This document shows positions 14,013 through 26,771 of a DNA stretch of 64,000 nucleotides, one piece after another. Position numbers and translations under genes: made by a program. This stretch comes from Chionis minor (taxonomy: Eukaryota > Chordata > Aves > Charadriiformes > Chionididae): positions 310,001-374,000 of the forward strand of contig VZSF01000950.1 of assembly GCA_013398295.1 (NCBI GenBank). Reading direction: 5' to 3'. Every line of letters starts with the position of its first letter. The stretch's first letter is position 1. The notes under the pieces were generated by a model that did no database searches, was not told the origin of the DNA, and saw only the letters and a list, made by a program, of their open reading frames with translations.

Positions 14013-14105
14013 TGCTGTAGGTGGACCTGCTCTGGCAGGTGGGTTGGACCAGATGATCTCTAGAGGTCCCTTCAACCCTTAACATTCTGTGATTCTGGGA
14101 TATCA
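14013..14105 (+). mobile_element. CR1 LINE 3' end
   Basis: The sequence reads TGGACCTGCTCTGGCAGGTG, then GGTTGGACCAGATGATCTC, then a CAACCC..ATTCTGTGATTCTG tail. This is the standard CR1 3' UTR with its short tandem octamer tail, in plus orientation. The copy is severely 5'-truncated (about 90 bp) and only lightly diverged. Confidence 0.9.
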
Positions 14106-17100
14106 CAGCCTGTGGATCCAGGAGTGTTTCCTAACTGTTGAGACTGACTGCAACCAGACTAGTGGTTATAATGAGATACCAGCATGCACTATGACCCCGC
14201 ACACCTTGGTTTCCACTTGAAACAAACTTGGTTAAATGGGCAGTGATGAAGCTACAACCAGACACCCAGGACCTCCGTGTCTGGACGACGGGGTGGACAA
14301 GTGCAATGAGACACAATGACCCCGCAGGGTAAATTCAGCCAGCAACTACAGAAACCTGTCAGTGGCTGATCACTCTATTTCCCAAACCAGAGTATCATAG
14401 CAGCATGCAGCCTGCAGTTAGTCTCAGCGTGTTCAGACTCTGCAGGGTAGAAACTCAATTTTCTCTCTAAACTGACACATGACCTAGGATTTCGAGTACT
14501 CTAAAAGCCTACACTCAAAATATTAGTAATTAAAAACAATGAGTTCCACACAGAAGATACTTTAATATAATCCTTTAAATAATAATAAAAAAATTGTATT
14601 TTTTAATCAAGAAGACACCTTAAATGTAATATTTCATAAGTGGAGAAATTAATGCTATCCAAAACCATCATAACTTTGAATGTATTTGAGCACCTTCTCT
14701 AATAGTTATGAATTATTTGGAACACTTGAGCTTTCAGCTTTTTCTACTTAATACATCTTTGAGAAAATCTGGAAATCATTGAGGGCTTCACTATACCTTT
14801 TAAAGAAACATCTGATACTATTTTCATTAATTAAAAGCATGATTTTGATCCTGGGAAACATGAAAAAAAGCAGTTACTTATGTAAAATATATTTCCTTTA
14901 GTAATTACTCTCCAGCTTATGAACTTAGCTGAAATATGAAAAAAAATCACATTCCACAACATTGAAACAAACTGAATTTGACCAGTAAGGCATTTCTCTT
15001 ATTAGTCTGAAATCTCTATGGCTGCTATAACTCCTACTAATGTAGTGAGCTTGTTTTAATCTTGATTTTCCCTATATTTCTTTTTTTAAACATCCACATT
15101 ATTTGAAAACCCCAATGCAGTCAAAATTGGCATTTGAAGGCATTTTGAACTGAGTTCAAAAAGTAAGCAATGCCATTTTAGATTGTGTATTTCCCATAAG
15201 AGTCTGTTTGTCCTCATGTATTTGAATGTTTTCTTCTTAATGTTAATAGTTTTGCCCCCTGACGCTACCAAAAGGCCATCAAGATGACAGTGGAAGAGAT
15301 AAGAAAAGTCACACTGACAGTGCATAGTGTCCTGTCAAATAAGTAAAGAAACTTTATTCCACATTCATTGCTCCTTCCCTCCCGCCCCATTGCTTTCACT
15401 GCAAGTTTTCTGCTCAAAAAGAATAGGCCAAGCTTCTCTGAGCAGTAGCTGACAGTGAATCTTTCCCATCAGGCTTCATGTTATCATATTGCAAACCCAT
15501 AGACCTAAAAGATCCCAGTTTGAGAAAGTCTCCAGCTTAAAAATAAAGGAGGTATCACAGTGTGACGATCTTGGCAGAGCACTGATGCCACAGATGAGAA
15601 TGGATGCCTTGGCAGAACTGAATGCTTCATTCAGCCCCTGAAATCTTCCCTTCCTCCATGCAAATAAAGCTTTTTCTTTCCCTTCCCCTCCATGTGGGAC
15701 CATCTCACAAAAGAACTGAAAGAAGAAAATCAACTTGTCTCCATGGGGTACAGCATCCAGGTCCCATTCTTTTAAAAAGAAGCATGGCGATTCAACAGAG
15801 AAGTAAAACTTCAACATTTATCTCTGTACAATCTGTGTTATGGAAAGTAATTAAGATTTCACCTTTCTGATATCAAAACGTTCCAGTAGAAAATGACCTT
15901 GAATTTCTGACTTGAAACTCTTCAAAATCTTATTCCTACCCATTTTCAAGGGCCTGAAGTTCCACAAAAGGCAACTTGTAATCTGAAACAGATTGTTTAA
16001 ATTTAGCTGTGATTGTATTGGCCTTTTCAAAGCCTCTGTGTTCTCTTGCAATTCCATCTTACAAGAAGGACCAATGTCAAGCCAATGCTGTAAGGTGGAG
16101 GCTTTTTTGAGATTAACCTCTAACCATGGCACAGTAAGTCAAAGTAGAAATTACCAAGCTTTTGAAAATCAATACAGAAGCAAATTTACAGAATGTACTT
16201 TTAACCATGCATTTAGTATCTTCATTTTTACTTCCACAGTTCTTTTTCATAAGGATGATGCAACAGATCCACTAGCACTTTAAACAGGCAAAATCAGAGG
16301 TCATTATTTAAGTTCTTTAGCCAAGCAAAACCTTTGAAATTAATGAGAGGTCACTGAATTAAAGACCAGCTGCAGGATTTGCATCTTCCTTTAAAAGTCC
16401 TCCTGCCTGCTTACAAGTCACATTGCACAGTATCCCTCTTTGAGATTTAGCTGCAGTAAAATTAAGTATCAGTTGAAACGGATTTAATGATTTAATTTTT
16501 TGAACAGAGTACTTGCAAGCTTTAGCAACATTGGTGGAATACTTTCAGACTGAGCAATTCAAAGAAGTCTAAGGGAGGAAGGCAAGAACATTTCGCTGAA
16601 ACGGATAAAACGTCATCTGCAATAGGTGCATGTGTTTGCATACAATATTCTATTTATAGCTATTATCAAGAAATATAGCATGTAATATTTCTAAGAGATG
16701 TTCACAGGAGTACTTCATTCACTCAGACTGCAAGCACCTATGAAAGCGTTATCATATTTTCCAAACTTTAGTACCTCTAGTCTTGCAGCCCCAGAATCTG
16801 ACCTGGGAACCATTTTGAATGGAATACGGTAGCAGAACACATAGGAGACTATGTACATATTTTTCATCATCATGAAGGGATGATAAAGCTTAAGGACACA
16901 AAGTGATTAATTATTCCTGCAGAAGCACAGAATGAGATACCTCGAAAAGCCAAAGGGAAAAGGGGATACTGATTTAACTGAAGACAGTAGATTGTGAAGT
17001 CCCGTATCTATTCCTGGATCAGCAGAGAACCAGAGATGCTTAAACAGCACCAAAAAAATCTCTTTTGTTTTAGACACATTTTATTTCTCAGAGAGGGTTA

Positions 17101-20100
17101 ATTGGTAAGGAATTAGAGTTATTAAGACTTCAGGGCCCTTGGGTCTTGAAACTGATGAATATGACATCACTCCAGTAAAAAAAAAATAAAATTATTTACC
17201 TCATCAGAGCTTCCAGGGCGGCATAAGCCTTTAAATCATATGGAATAAATCACTAGTCATCAAGAGACCTACACCTCTCTAGTATCAATAAAAAAGAAAA
17301 GGAGGGATAGAAGATACAGTTATAAAAATGACAAGAAGCTAAATCAGAACTGAAATGTTAAGAAAAATATGGAAGCAGTAGAAAATGTTAGATTTCAAGA
17401 AGGCCAGAAAATTACATTAAGTCTATCAAGTCATGTTTTATACCCCCCCTCCCAAAAGCATATAGCAGATTAACTATAATTCCTCCTTGTTTACACCATC
17501 AACTATGATGAATAAGAAACAAAATGGCAGCTCAGAACTAACGCACATGGATGCCTGTGGGGGTTTGTAATGCAAGAACAAGACCAGCTCAAGTGCTGCT
17601 GGGGCAGGAAGGTCCTTCTCAACCCAAGGCCATTTCAATTATTATCTGTGTTAGTGTAACAAGTGCCGATTCAACTACCTATGTTCTCCTTATCCTACAT
17701 TACGCACTAAAGAGGACATGCTTCCTGTAGCTTCTTTGATGCAATGTTATATTTCACAAGCTAAATTCAAGCCACTTGAACTCTGAACAGCAAAACAGTA
17801 ACATGAAAACAACTTATGCAAGAGGTACAATTTGAATAAAAAAGGGAAAATAAACCTTTAAAATCCTGTCTTAATCATTGGATTAGATTAAGTATTAGTA
17901 GTGTTAAATAGACTTAGCATCACTTAATATAGCTTAAAGTTACAACAGGACAAATTAAAAAGTACATTCAAAAAATTGTACCCCAGGCTGCTTGCACTCT
18001 TAATGATGTGCTGCTGTTAAAATACCCAAGTAAATGTAGTACTGTTTCTCACTAAAGTCAACATCAATGCAGAAAGCTGTACATTAACCATAACATCTTT
18101 CTAAATGACTAGCTGCAATTATATCTCTTCACTGTGTATATCCTGCATTATTTTAAACAAAACACAAGTCATTCATAGCCTATATTTTCAGCAAGTGCTT
18201 TAAATAATCAAAACCTGACAAGGCTTATACTATGCATGGTAACAGGACTTTCTTTAACTTTTACTCATCAAGGAATAAAAATCATGCTTATTTAAACATC
18301 GTTGATGTTAGGAGGTTCATGTCACAGATTGTCCTAATAACATGAACAAGGGCATTTATTGTAGCTACATCAATATCCCTTTCTGTTTTTGGGGTCTTTT
18401 TTATAAGCTGAATATAAACTGTCATCTAAATTCACTGCAAAGGAATAAAGCAATGCATTATCAGTGCCTCAATGCAGAAACAGAGATTGATCTTGAAACA
18501 GTTGTGTATTCCTGGGCCACTAAAATAAATACATTTAGAGACATTAATGGATTTTATTTTTATTTTTTCCTTTCTCTGCAGTATGGATTAGTAAAGACAA
18601 AAGCTAAGTGATTTAAGTGAAACCTATGTAAAAATTAAAGCAGGAGGCATTAAAAAGATTTTTGGTTAATTCTTCATTTCATAGGTTCTAAGATTAAGAT
18701 TTTATTAGTAAAGTCGGCTGTAACAATGTTTATGCGGATTTAAAAAACTTCAGAACCAGAACAAAATTGAGTTGTAGTACAATCAGATTCTTATAGTGGT
18801 AAGGAGGGTAACACACAACCTTCTGCTATTTCTAGAACTTCTGATTAGATCCAAAAATAAAGAATCATGGAAGGTGAAGCCTTGAAGTGTCTTTACCTTC
18901 AAATGTAAATGCTCTTGCCTTTTTAATTACAGCACTAATTGAAAACACTGGTGTGAGTGAAGTCAAGAGGAAAAGTAAGAAGAGGTGGATAAGAGAAGAC
19001 TATACAAAAATAAAGAGTACTACTCTTTCAACATCTAACTTCAAGTTTCTTTTTTTTTAAAAAATCAGAAAAAGTCTGGGAAACATTCTGCTGCTACAGA
19101 AGCTGTCTCAGACTGACCTCTGTAATTTACTGCATACGCTACACCTCCCTTTTCAAGAGCAGATTTATAAACACCATTACATGTGATAAACTATATCTCT
19201 TTTGCTCTTTTCTTCAACAGGATTAACAGGGACTGGCCAGAGAAAACTGGAAAGCTTTTTGCAAAAGCTTCTCAGATGTGAAGTCACTTACGGTCAGACT
19301 CTTACATATCCCTAGGAAGGAAAACGCAATATATTGTGATGAAATATATTTAGCAGACTAGAATAGAAAGTGAAGGTGATGCTTACTTCGAATTATTAAT
19401 ACGGTCTTCTGTTTCATCAGCAACTTACAATGATTATTTCCTGCTAACAACTACATTTATCAATTTACATGTACTACATTTAATTGACAAATTATTTGGC
19501 CATGACTTTCCAAAGACCTGCCAGAGCTTTCTGTTAATCAACTAGAAGGGGAAAATTGCATAGCTGAACTACAAAGCACTGATTATAACTGGATCAGTCC
19601 TATAAGTTAATAAAGAAAATTCTTGTGATGTTCGACATCTACCAGTCTAGCGTTTTGACTAAAAGTAACTCAATATGGACTAATCCTTCCAGATCAATGT
19701 TGTAGAAATGCCATTACTGTATTAGGTTGAAGCAGTTTACATGGGTTTCAATTAAAATACTACTTACAAACTGGCTTTTAGAATAAACAAATTTCATAAT
19801 GAGTAATATAAAAGTAAAAGAGGCATGATTAACTGCATTATACCATCCCAACTATACATGCTACAGTTTATGGAAGGGAAGGTATTCCAGCACAGGCAAT
19901 TACATGGCTTTGGAGGGCAAGATCACATAAACACTAGGAGTTAAACCCCAGGTGCAACGCTGACTTATCGTGAGGATAACTCTGTGTGTGTTATTCAACA
20001 AGCCCATAAACCTCAGCCAAAAATTAAGGATTAACGACGGCTCTCTTTTACAGAGGGAGATCGGGGAAAGAAGGCAGTGACAGAAGGGGGAAAACAAGAA

Positions 20101-20394
20101 AACTAAAACATCAGTGTGACTGTTTCTGCTGCATTCTCTATGTGGTGCCCTATGAAAGGAAGGCTGCAGCCTTCAGATGGCCTAAGATGAGTGAGAAACT
20201 CTCTCCTGCCAGTGTTACCCTTCACTGCCCGCCAGCTTCCTTGCTTTCAGCCAGCAAAGGCATCTTGCCAACGCCGCTGTCTTTGACTTCTTTCTTCCAG
20301 GGCATTACCTAAAGCAGGGTTGCTTCTACCAGGTTTCAATCAGAATCCTCAGGAGAAAAGTTATTACCGCTGTGAGATTAGTACTCCTTCATCC
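14106..20394. other. AT-rich intronic sequence
   Basis: About 6.3 kb of AT-rich DNA without recognised exons or repeats. The stretch 16380-16680 has few simple runs and several homeobox-like words, and might be a conserved non-coding element, but that cannot be told from one sequence. Confidence 0.5.
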
Positions 20395-20686
20395 CAGCAG
20401 TCTCCAAAGTGGGGTGGGTGTGCACATGCCAGGCACTGCACAAGACCAGTCACTGGAGTGCAGGAAGAAAATATTTTTGTACCATTCATACATAAAAGAA
20501 AATTTAAGATATTGCTTATTTCAGTCCTTTTATTACTTTCTGGGTTTATGTTTTATAAAGCTTACAGTAAATTACTACAGTAGTACATGTATATAATCTA
20601 TAAATAAATATCCGTATATTGCAGGTGTGTGCTCAAAAATGTTTTATTGACAGGGGTGCACAATCAATAAAGTTTGGAGAGCACTG
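20395..20686. mobile_element. Short non-autonomous hAT-like element
   Basis: The left end CAGCAGTCTCCAAAGTGG and the reverse complement of the right end, CAGTGCTCTCCAAACTTT, form imperfect terminal inverted repeats. The match extends to GTGTGCAC (left) and TTGTGCACCCC (right), about 35 bp each side. CAG..TCTCCAAA termini and a length of 292 bp fit a hAT/Charlie-type MITE. The interior is AT-rich with no transposase. The 8-bp flanks (CTTCATCC and TTGTAACT) do not form a convincing target duplication, so the copy is old or its ends are slightly misplaced. Confidence 0.6.
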
Positions 20687-23600
20687 TTGTAACTCAACAG
20701 GGAGGCTGGTGCAGAAACACCAGCCAGAATTCACAGAAACTGCTACCGAGTTAGTTCTCTTGAAACTGATGTCTGATTTTTAGGGGGAGGAATGCCTTTG
20801 CTGTAAAGCTACCTGAAGCCCTCGTTGAAGGCAGAACATTTCTACCAAGTATTGCGGACCTGTAATTTTTGCTTTTTTTTTGGATCAGCTTCGAAGAAAG
20901 TATTTTTATCTAAGCTAAAGACATTCCTTTCATGGTAGTCGCTGGCTTCTGTTAGCCATTCACAAATAAAGTCAAATCAGTAGCTATATTGGGAACCTTT
21001 AAAGGTAACTTTCACAGGAATTAGGTAAACTTCATGCTGTTCTCAGTTTTATGGTAATCTTATTGCACAGCATCTATGTAATAACATTTATAGTAAAGGC
21101 TTTCAAAATAAAATGCAGAAGGAAGATTTAAATGAAAACAAAATAACAACTATTTAATCTTGATGTAGTTGTTTTAAGATAACAAAGCAGATATAAATGT
21201 AAAAGTTGTACTGTGTCTTCCTTCTCTGTATCTGGGGAGTTCGGGGATCACTCTACAGAGTGTGAAGAAGAGTGAAGAAGAGCTGGTGTGCAAGAGGTCT
21301 GGGTGGGTTTTTTTTAAATCTTTTTGAACATGAGCAGCGTGGAGGAACAAGGTGAAAAACAAGAGGTAGAGGAAAGCCAGAAAGAGGCAGAATATTCATT
21401 CACAAGTAGCAGTAACTGAGACTACACCTACTATGATCTGAAAGCACAAGGGATTTAAAAGCCCCTTTAAGTCAAACATTCTGAAATCTATAAAGCCTTT
21501 CTTAACTGCTGAAATGGCAACATGCCTAGAGAGCGTATAACTTTAGCCATTCACAGTGCATTGCTATCCAATTGTGAGATGGCTGTGGAAACAGAACTGT
21601 GTTCATTCATGCCACCCCTGGAATTCATCTAACCGTCTCAGTAACACTTCCAGTGCACTTCTGGTATTTGATATACTTGAGTACCAACAAATGCATAGCT
21701 CAGTTTCCACTCCAGAGCAATCACAGTTGTAGCAGCAACGTTAAGGTGTTTATGTCAGTCGTTCAGGAAACGTATACAGAAAACACAAAGGAAAATCAGG
21801 TTCAATTCCTGCGCAAATCATCACATACAGACAAGGAGAGAATACCTAATAATTAAGAGTAATAGCACTATTAATTTCTAAAGCAAGGGGGAAAAGACGG
21901 CAAAAAAACCCCAAACCCAAATCTTTTCAAAGTGAATTGGTAAGTCTTAAGTTGCCTGTATCAAACGCTACAGCTAAATACAGCAAAAGGATCTTGCATC
22001 AAGAAAGATCACGGCAAGACACAGGATCCACTTTCGACATGACAGCAGAAATTACTAACTACTGAGATGAGTGTAGTTTTGAAAGCTATGACTGGTGATA
22101 AGTCCGTAACATCCACCAATGCATTTGCATTGTAAATCTCCACTTTCGTGAAAGATTACATTGGAAAACAACTATGCTTTTATTAAAACTTAAGAACCCA
22201 AACAAAGCCAGCTTAATGCAAAAGTAACTTAGTCATTTGCTAGGGTCAGATAAACTAGTCTGGATGAAGTTTTGGCAGGAAGCATTAGCAACTGTTCTCA
22301 TATCTGCACTTGGTGAAAAGTAATCAGGACATGCCAAAGCAAGGAAGTGCCAAGAACAGGAGGTAAGGGCTTTATTTTGGTAAACAGCAGGTTTTGGTGA
22401 GTTAGATGGAATGTAAATTCAAGAAACAGAAGAAGAAAGGCATCAAAAGAGAGGATGCTCAAGACAGAAATCAAGGCTGCCTACAGAAGCTCAGACGGTG
22501 AGAAGCAGAAGGTAGGGGTGGTGAAGGGAGAGAAAACACTACACCCAACTGCAGTATTTCTTTGCAATTCAACACGAAAATTAATGTTTCCTCAAGAACT
22601 GTAACAAGATAAGCTTTGTCTTCATGTGTGGGACAAAAACAAAGGGGGGGGGGGCTGTCTGGAGTTCTGGGAAGCCTTCAGCTGGCTGCATTTTGACTTA
22701 CTAGATGTACAAATGCATTGTTATACAACTTCTGTTTCATGACTTCTGTTTCACTTCTAAACTACTCTGGGGATAAATCACGTTTGTGCAGAGAGAGGCT
22801 GTCGTCTACAGGACCAGGGGAGTTTCATAACTTGCAAAATGTGCATCAGGAAAAGAAATAGCTATCTGCTTATAATAGCTGAAGGCAATCCAGTGGAATT
22901 GTATCAACTTCTGCTGCCTAATTCTGTTGTTGTAAAGATTCGTTTGAATCCTTGTCAGGTATTCTCTGCCTGTCATCTCCCTGGGCAGCCTCGCAGATAC
23001 GCAGGGATCCTAATAACCAGATCAGCAACTGACATCCAGATGTGATGAATACTTACAGCAGCAAATGAAGCCAGTAAGGTCTCTGCTTTCGCCAATTAGT
23101 CCTAGACTTGTCAGACCAAGTAGCCAGGGTAGATGGGCATTTTCAACTGTGGTCTTTTGTCCTCCAACTGTAAAAGGGCATAACATGGTTCCCCGACTCC
23201 TCTGCCTTATCATCCTGCCCTGCTCATCTCTAGACTCTGTCTGTTCCACTTTCTTCATCTTGCTCCATCCCACTCGCCATTTCTCAGACCCTCTGATGCT
23301 GGTGTGTGACCATTAAATACAAATCTTTATGGACTCAATCTGAGTTCTTCAAGAAGTCTCATCCACATTTTGGAAGAAACTTTCTCCTCCCCAACTTTAC
23401 CCCCTATACAAGCTTTTAACTGGGGTGCTAAATGCACCTGGAGGTCTGCTTCTCAACCTCTTGCCATTGGACTTGGAAGGACCTCTCCTTACCCTGACAA
23501 CACAGAAGGAAGGATGGGATATTACTGAAGAGACTGCCCTCCCAGCTCCAGTATTCTGCCCCACCACACACCAGATTAGATAGATGGCAACAAGTATTGC

Positions 23601-26054
23601 AGGAAAATAGGGATTTATCTGTGTAACTCAGTGAAAAAGTACATTTAGTTCCTTTGTGAATGGCAAGATTGTACCTTTTGGTACAAATCTGTAACAATGA
23701 TGATGGTGCCGATTAGTTGAAAATCCCTTCAAAATCTCAGTATGTCCGTCTTGAGAAGGAAGTATTACACCTGGAAGGTGCAGCTTAACTAATAGCGAAC
23801 AACTGAAATCTTGGTTTTATACAAACCAGCAAGCATCATTAATACAGACTCTGTCCATGATTCCTCAGAACTGACTCCTTGAAGCACTCTGGACATCTTA
23901 CTTCTGTTTCAGTGTTTGATGTCAGTTGCCCACGGCCATTAAACATCCTGTCATCGTGTCATAGCATTTGCTCCCAGCTGTAAACTAGCTACTTTAAGAT
24001 ACTAGAAAAATGGTGTCTAGTACCTCTGGCCCACAAGCAGTAAGCACTAAAAATGAACTTTCCTGGGCAAGTTTTATCAAACTTTCCTGCAACACTCTAA
24101 ATTCAAGAACTTTGTAATAGCAAGGCATTTTCCCTCAGCATTATCCTCAATCTTGTTTCCCTCCAAACCTACCCAAAAATATTTCAACATCTGATAAGTA
24201 AGGATGGGGACCAAAAGAACATTGTCAAATTACTAAAGCAGAGCCCAGCAAGGTATCATAAAAAGGAAAGCTAGAAGGCCTGTAGAGAAATAGTCTTGTC
24301 ACTTGTGTCCCATTCTCGATGTCCTTCTCGATGTATTCTACATGTCCTTAAGCTTCAAATGATAGCTTTTGCAGTCTCCTTAGGCAATCTATTACAGTGC
24401 TTATCCGTCCTTAATGGTAAACTCTATTGCTCTAATTTTTCAACAAATGGCTTGTCAAAAGTGGTCTGAACACAGAACCTTACTCATTAAGACATAACCA
24501 ACTTTTACATTAACAGTGATACGTTTCCCCAAAATCAGTATTTCCACGTATATTCCAAATGAGTGCAATATTCAAGTGTCAGGCTTGCAATAATACATTT
24601 AAATTGGGAACACAATAATTGCAAAGAGTCATCAGATATTTTAGTATCATGCCAGAAGCGCACTAAGGTAGAGAATACACTACATAGTACAATCTTCATT
24701 AGCTTATGTATCAGCAAAAGTTGGTACATACAGCATCTGCTGTTTCTTCTGTTGTGATAGCAGTGCTTTTTGGGTTTTTTTTTTTCTTTTTTCTTGGTAT
24801 TAGTGAAAGAGAAAAAATAATGAAAGACTTGAGCTAACTAAGAGAGAATCTAAGTGACACCTGGCAGTCCCAGATAAGGCTTTCAGTCTGTAAGACCCTT
24901 TCTTAGGGCATTAGAGAGAAAAATACGTACATCCGTATTGTCATAACTTCTCTGCTGTAATTTTGATGAGATTAACATAATACCTGGTACCTTAATTTCA
25001 TAAACATGCTGGTCTTATGAGTTTGGCAACACCAAACATTACTGTGTTACTGCTCTCATGGAGGTGGCATCTCAGAAGAGCACTTGGAAAGCAGAACAAG
25101 AGGGAAAGCAGCTGTGGAGGGGGTGTTTTTAAAGTCCTGTTGGAGTTGGTGCCTTCAGAGATGTATCTATCAGATAATGATATGACCCATGATACTATTG
25201 TAAAAGATATGGATGTACTGTAAAAAAAACTCACATCAGACCTGATTTCTTGGACATTTGCTGGAAATCTGCTGTTCAGAAACAGAAGCCTATCTGCTTC
25301 CGAACTGTGAAACCAGTTAGTTCCCTCTAGAGGATCAACAGGACTAACCCGTTTTCCTGATGTGCCTCGTTACGGAGAGCCAGCATGAAGCCTCCACAAA
25401 TGTTATATTAATGGAAATACAAAGAAGTTGTACAACATTTTACTCCGTCTCATTTTCTTGCTTTCACACCAACAACTTCTCTCAGTATTTTTTTTTTTTT
25501 AAGCCATTTCCCTAAATACTGGACTTTCATACAGCAAGTACAAACAGGCTGAAACTTCCATCTTATATCAGATTGCTCTGAATTATCAGATCACAAGTTG
25601 GATGTTTTAATCCAATAAATCCAAGTAAAGATTTCAGAAGTGCCTAAATGCTGTGGTTAGACATGTAAATTAGCAGCCTGATTTTCCAAAGTGCTGGGTT
25701 CCAGCTATTACTTAGCAGACACATTGACCATCATCCATTAGCCAGCAACCCAACACCTAGAAAATCACCAACGATTTTTGTGGTAGGTAACTAGATTGTT
25801 GGACAAGACAAATGGCATGGGGGAGGAGAACCCCCAAATGACTTAGCTAAGCTATAGACTGAAAACTGACATGGGAGAAAAACCACGTTACTGAAGTGGC
25901 CAAGCATTCAGACTACATTGTTCATTCTTAGTTGTGGTCTGAAAAGGCTGCTTCAGTTTCTTTTCTTCTAAGATTATCCAAATAAACTCCTTCAGGATTT
26001 TTAGTGTAACAAGAAATACCACCTCTTCAACTTTTTCCTAAGAAAACCTCTCTA
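20687..26054. other. Intronic sequence
   Basis: No gene or dated repeat recognised. Local features are an A-rich CCCC-interrupted tract at 21901-21922, an 11-G run at 22644-22654, and T runs near 24774 and 25488. Open frames of 60-90 codons are at chance level. Confidence 0.5.
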
Positions 26055-26122
26055 GTTTTCTTTTGCTGGGGTTTTTTGTTGTTTGTTTTGGAATTTTTTT
26101 ATTTTTTTTTTATTTTTTTTAA
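26055..26122. repeat. T-rich low-complexity tract
   Basis: A run of T blocks interrupted by GGGG, TTGTT and single A bases. It is the reverse complement of the A-rich CCCC-interrupted tracts found elsewhere in the window, and it precedes the tandem duplication by about 90 bp. Confidence 0.8.
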
Positions 26123-26215
26123 ATTTATGCCTTTTACAGATAGCAAAGAACTCAAATAATGCAAAGACTTCAAAGAAAACACTGTGGTATAACAACCACT
26201 TGCACATATTCCCAC

Positions 26216-26771
26216 CATTTTTACCTAATTGAATGTTTCTCTTCAGCTCATTTCATTCTCATGCTGGCTTAGTAGCATTTTTACCAAAGATGCAATATTA
26301 TGCAACGAGAAAGCTGGCTTCCCAGTAAAGTATGGTGGGAGTTTTTTCTCTACTATCTTGAAACCTTACAGCATGTTTTTACCAAGATACTGCATTTTAC
26401 CACAAGCCAAATAACACATGATAACCTTTATAGAAGATCTGGAAATATATCAGACAGTACCATGTTTAGTACCATTGACAAAACACTCATAAACATTTTT
26501 ACCTAATTGAATGTTTCTCTTCAGCTCATTTCATTCTCATGCTGGCTTAGTAGCATTTTTACCAAAGATGCAATATTATGCAACGAGAAAGCTGGCTTCC
26601 CAGTAAAGTATGGTGGGAGTTTTTTCTCTACTATCTTGAAACCTTACAGCATGTTTTTACCAAGATACTGCATTTTACCACAAGCCAAATAACACATGAT
26701 AACCTTTATAGAAGATCTGGAAATATATCAGACAGTACCATGTTTAGTACCATTGACAAAACACTCATAAA
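26216..26771. repeat. Perfect 278-bp tandem duplication
   Basis: Unit 1 is 26216-26493 and unit 2 is 26494-26771. I read both units base by base and saw no difference. Identity stops at 26215/26493 on the left and 26494/26772 on the right. The unit starts CATTTTTACCTAATTGAATG and ends ACACTCATAAA. It does not look like a known repeat. An 80-bp T-rich tract lies just upstream (26055-26122). The duplication is either very recent or an assembly artefact. Confidence 0.95.
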
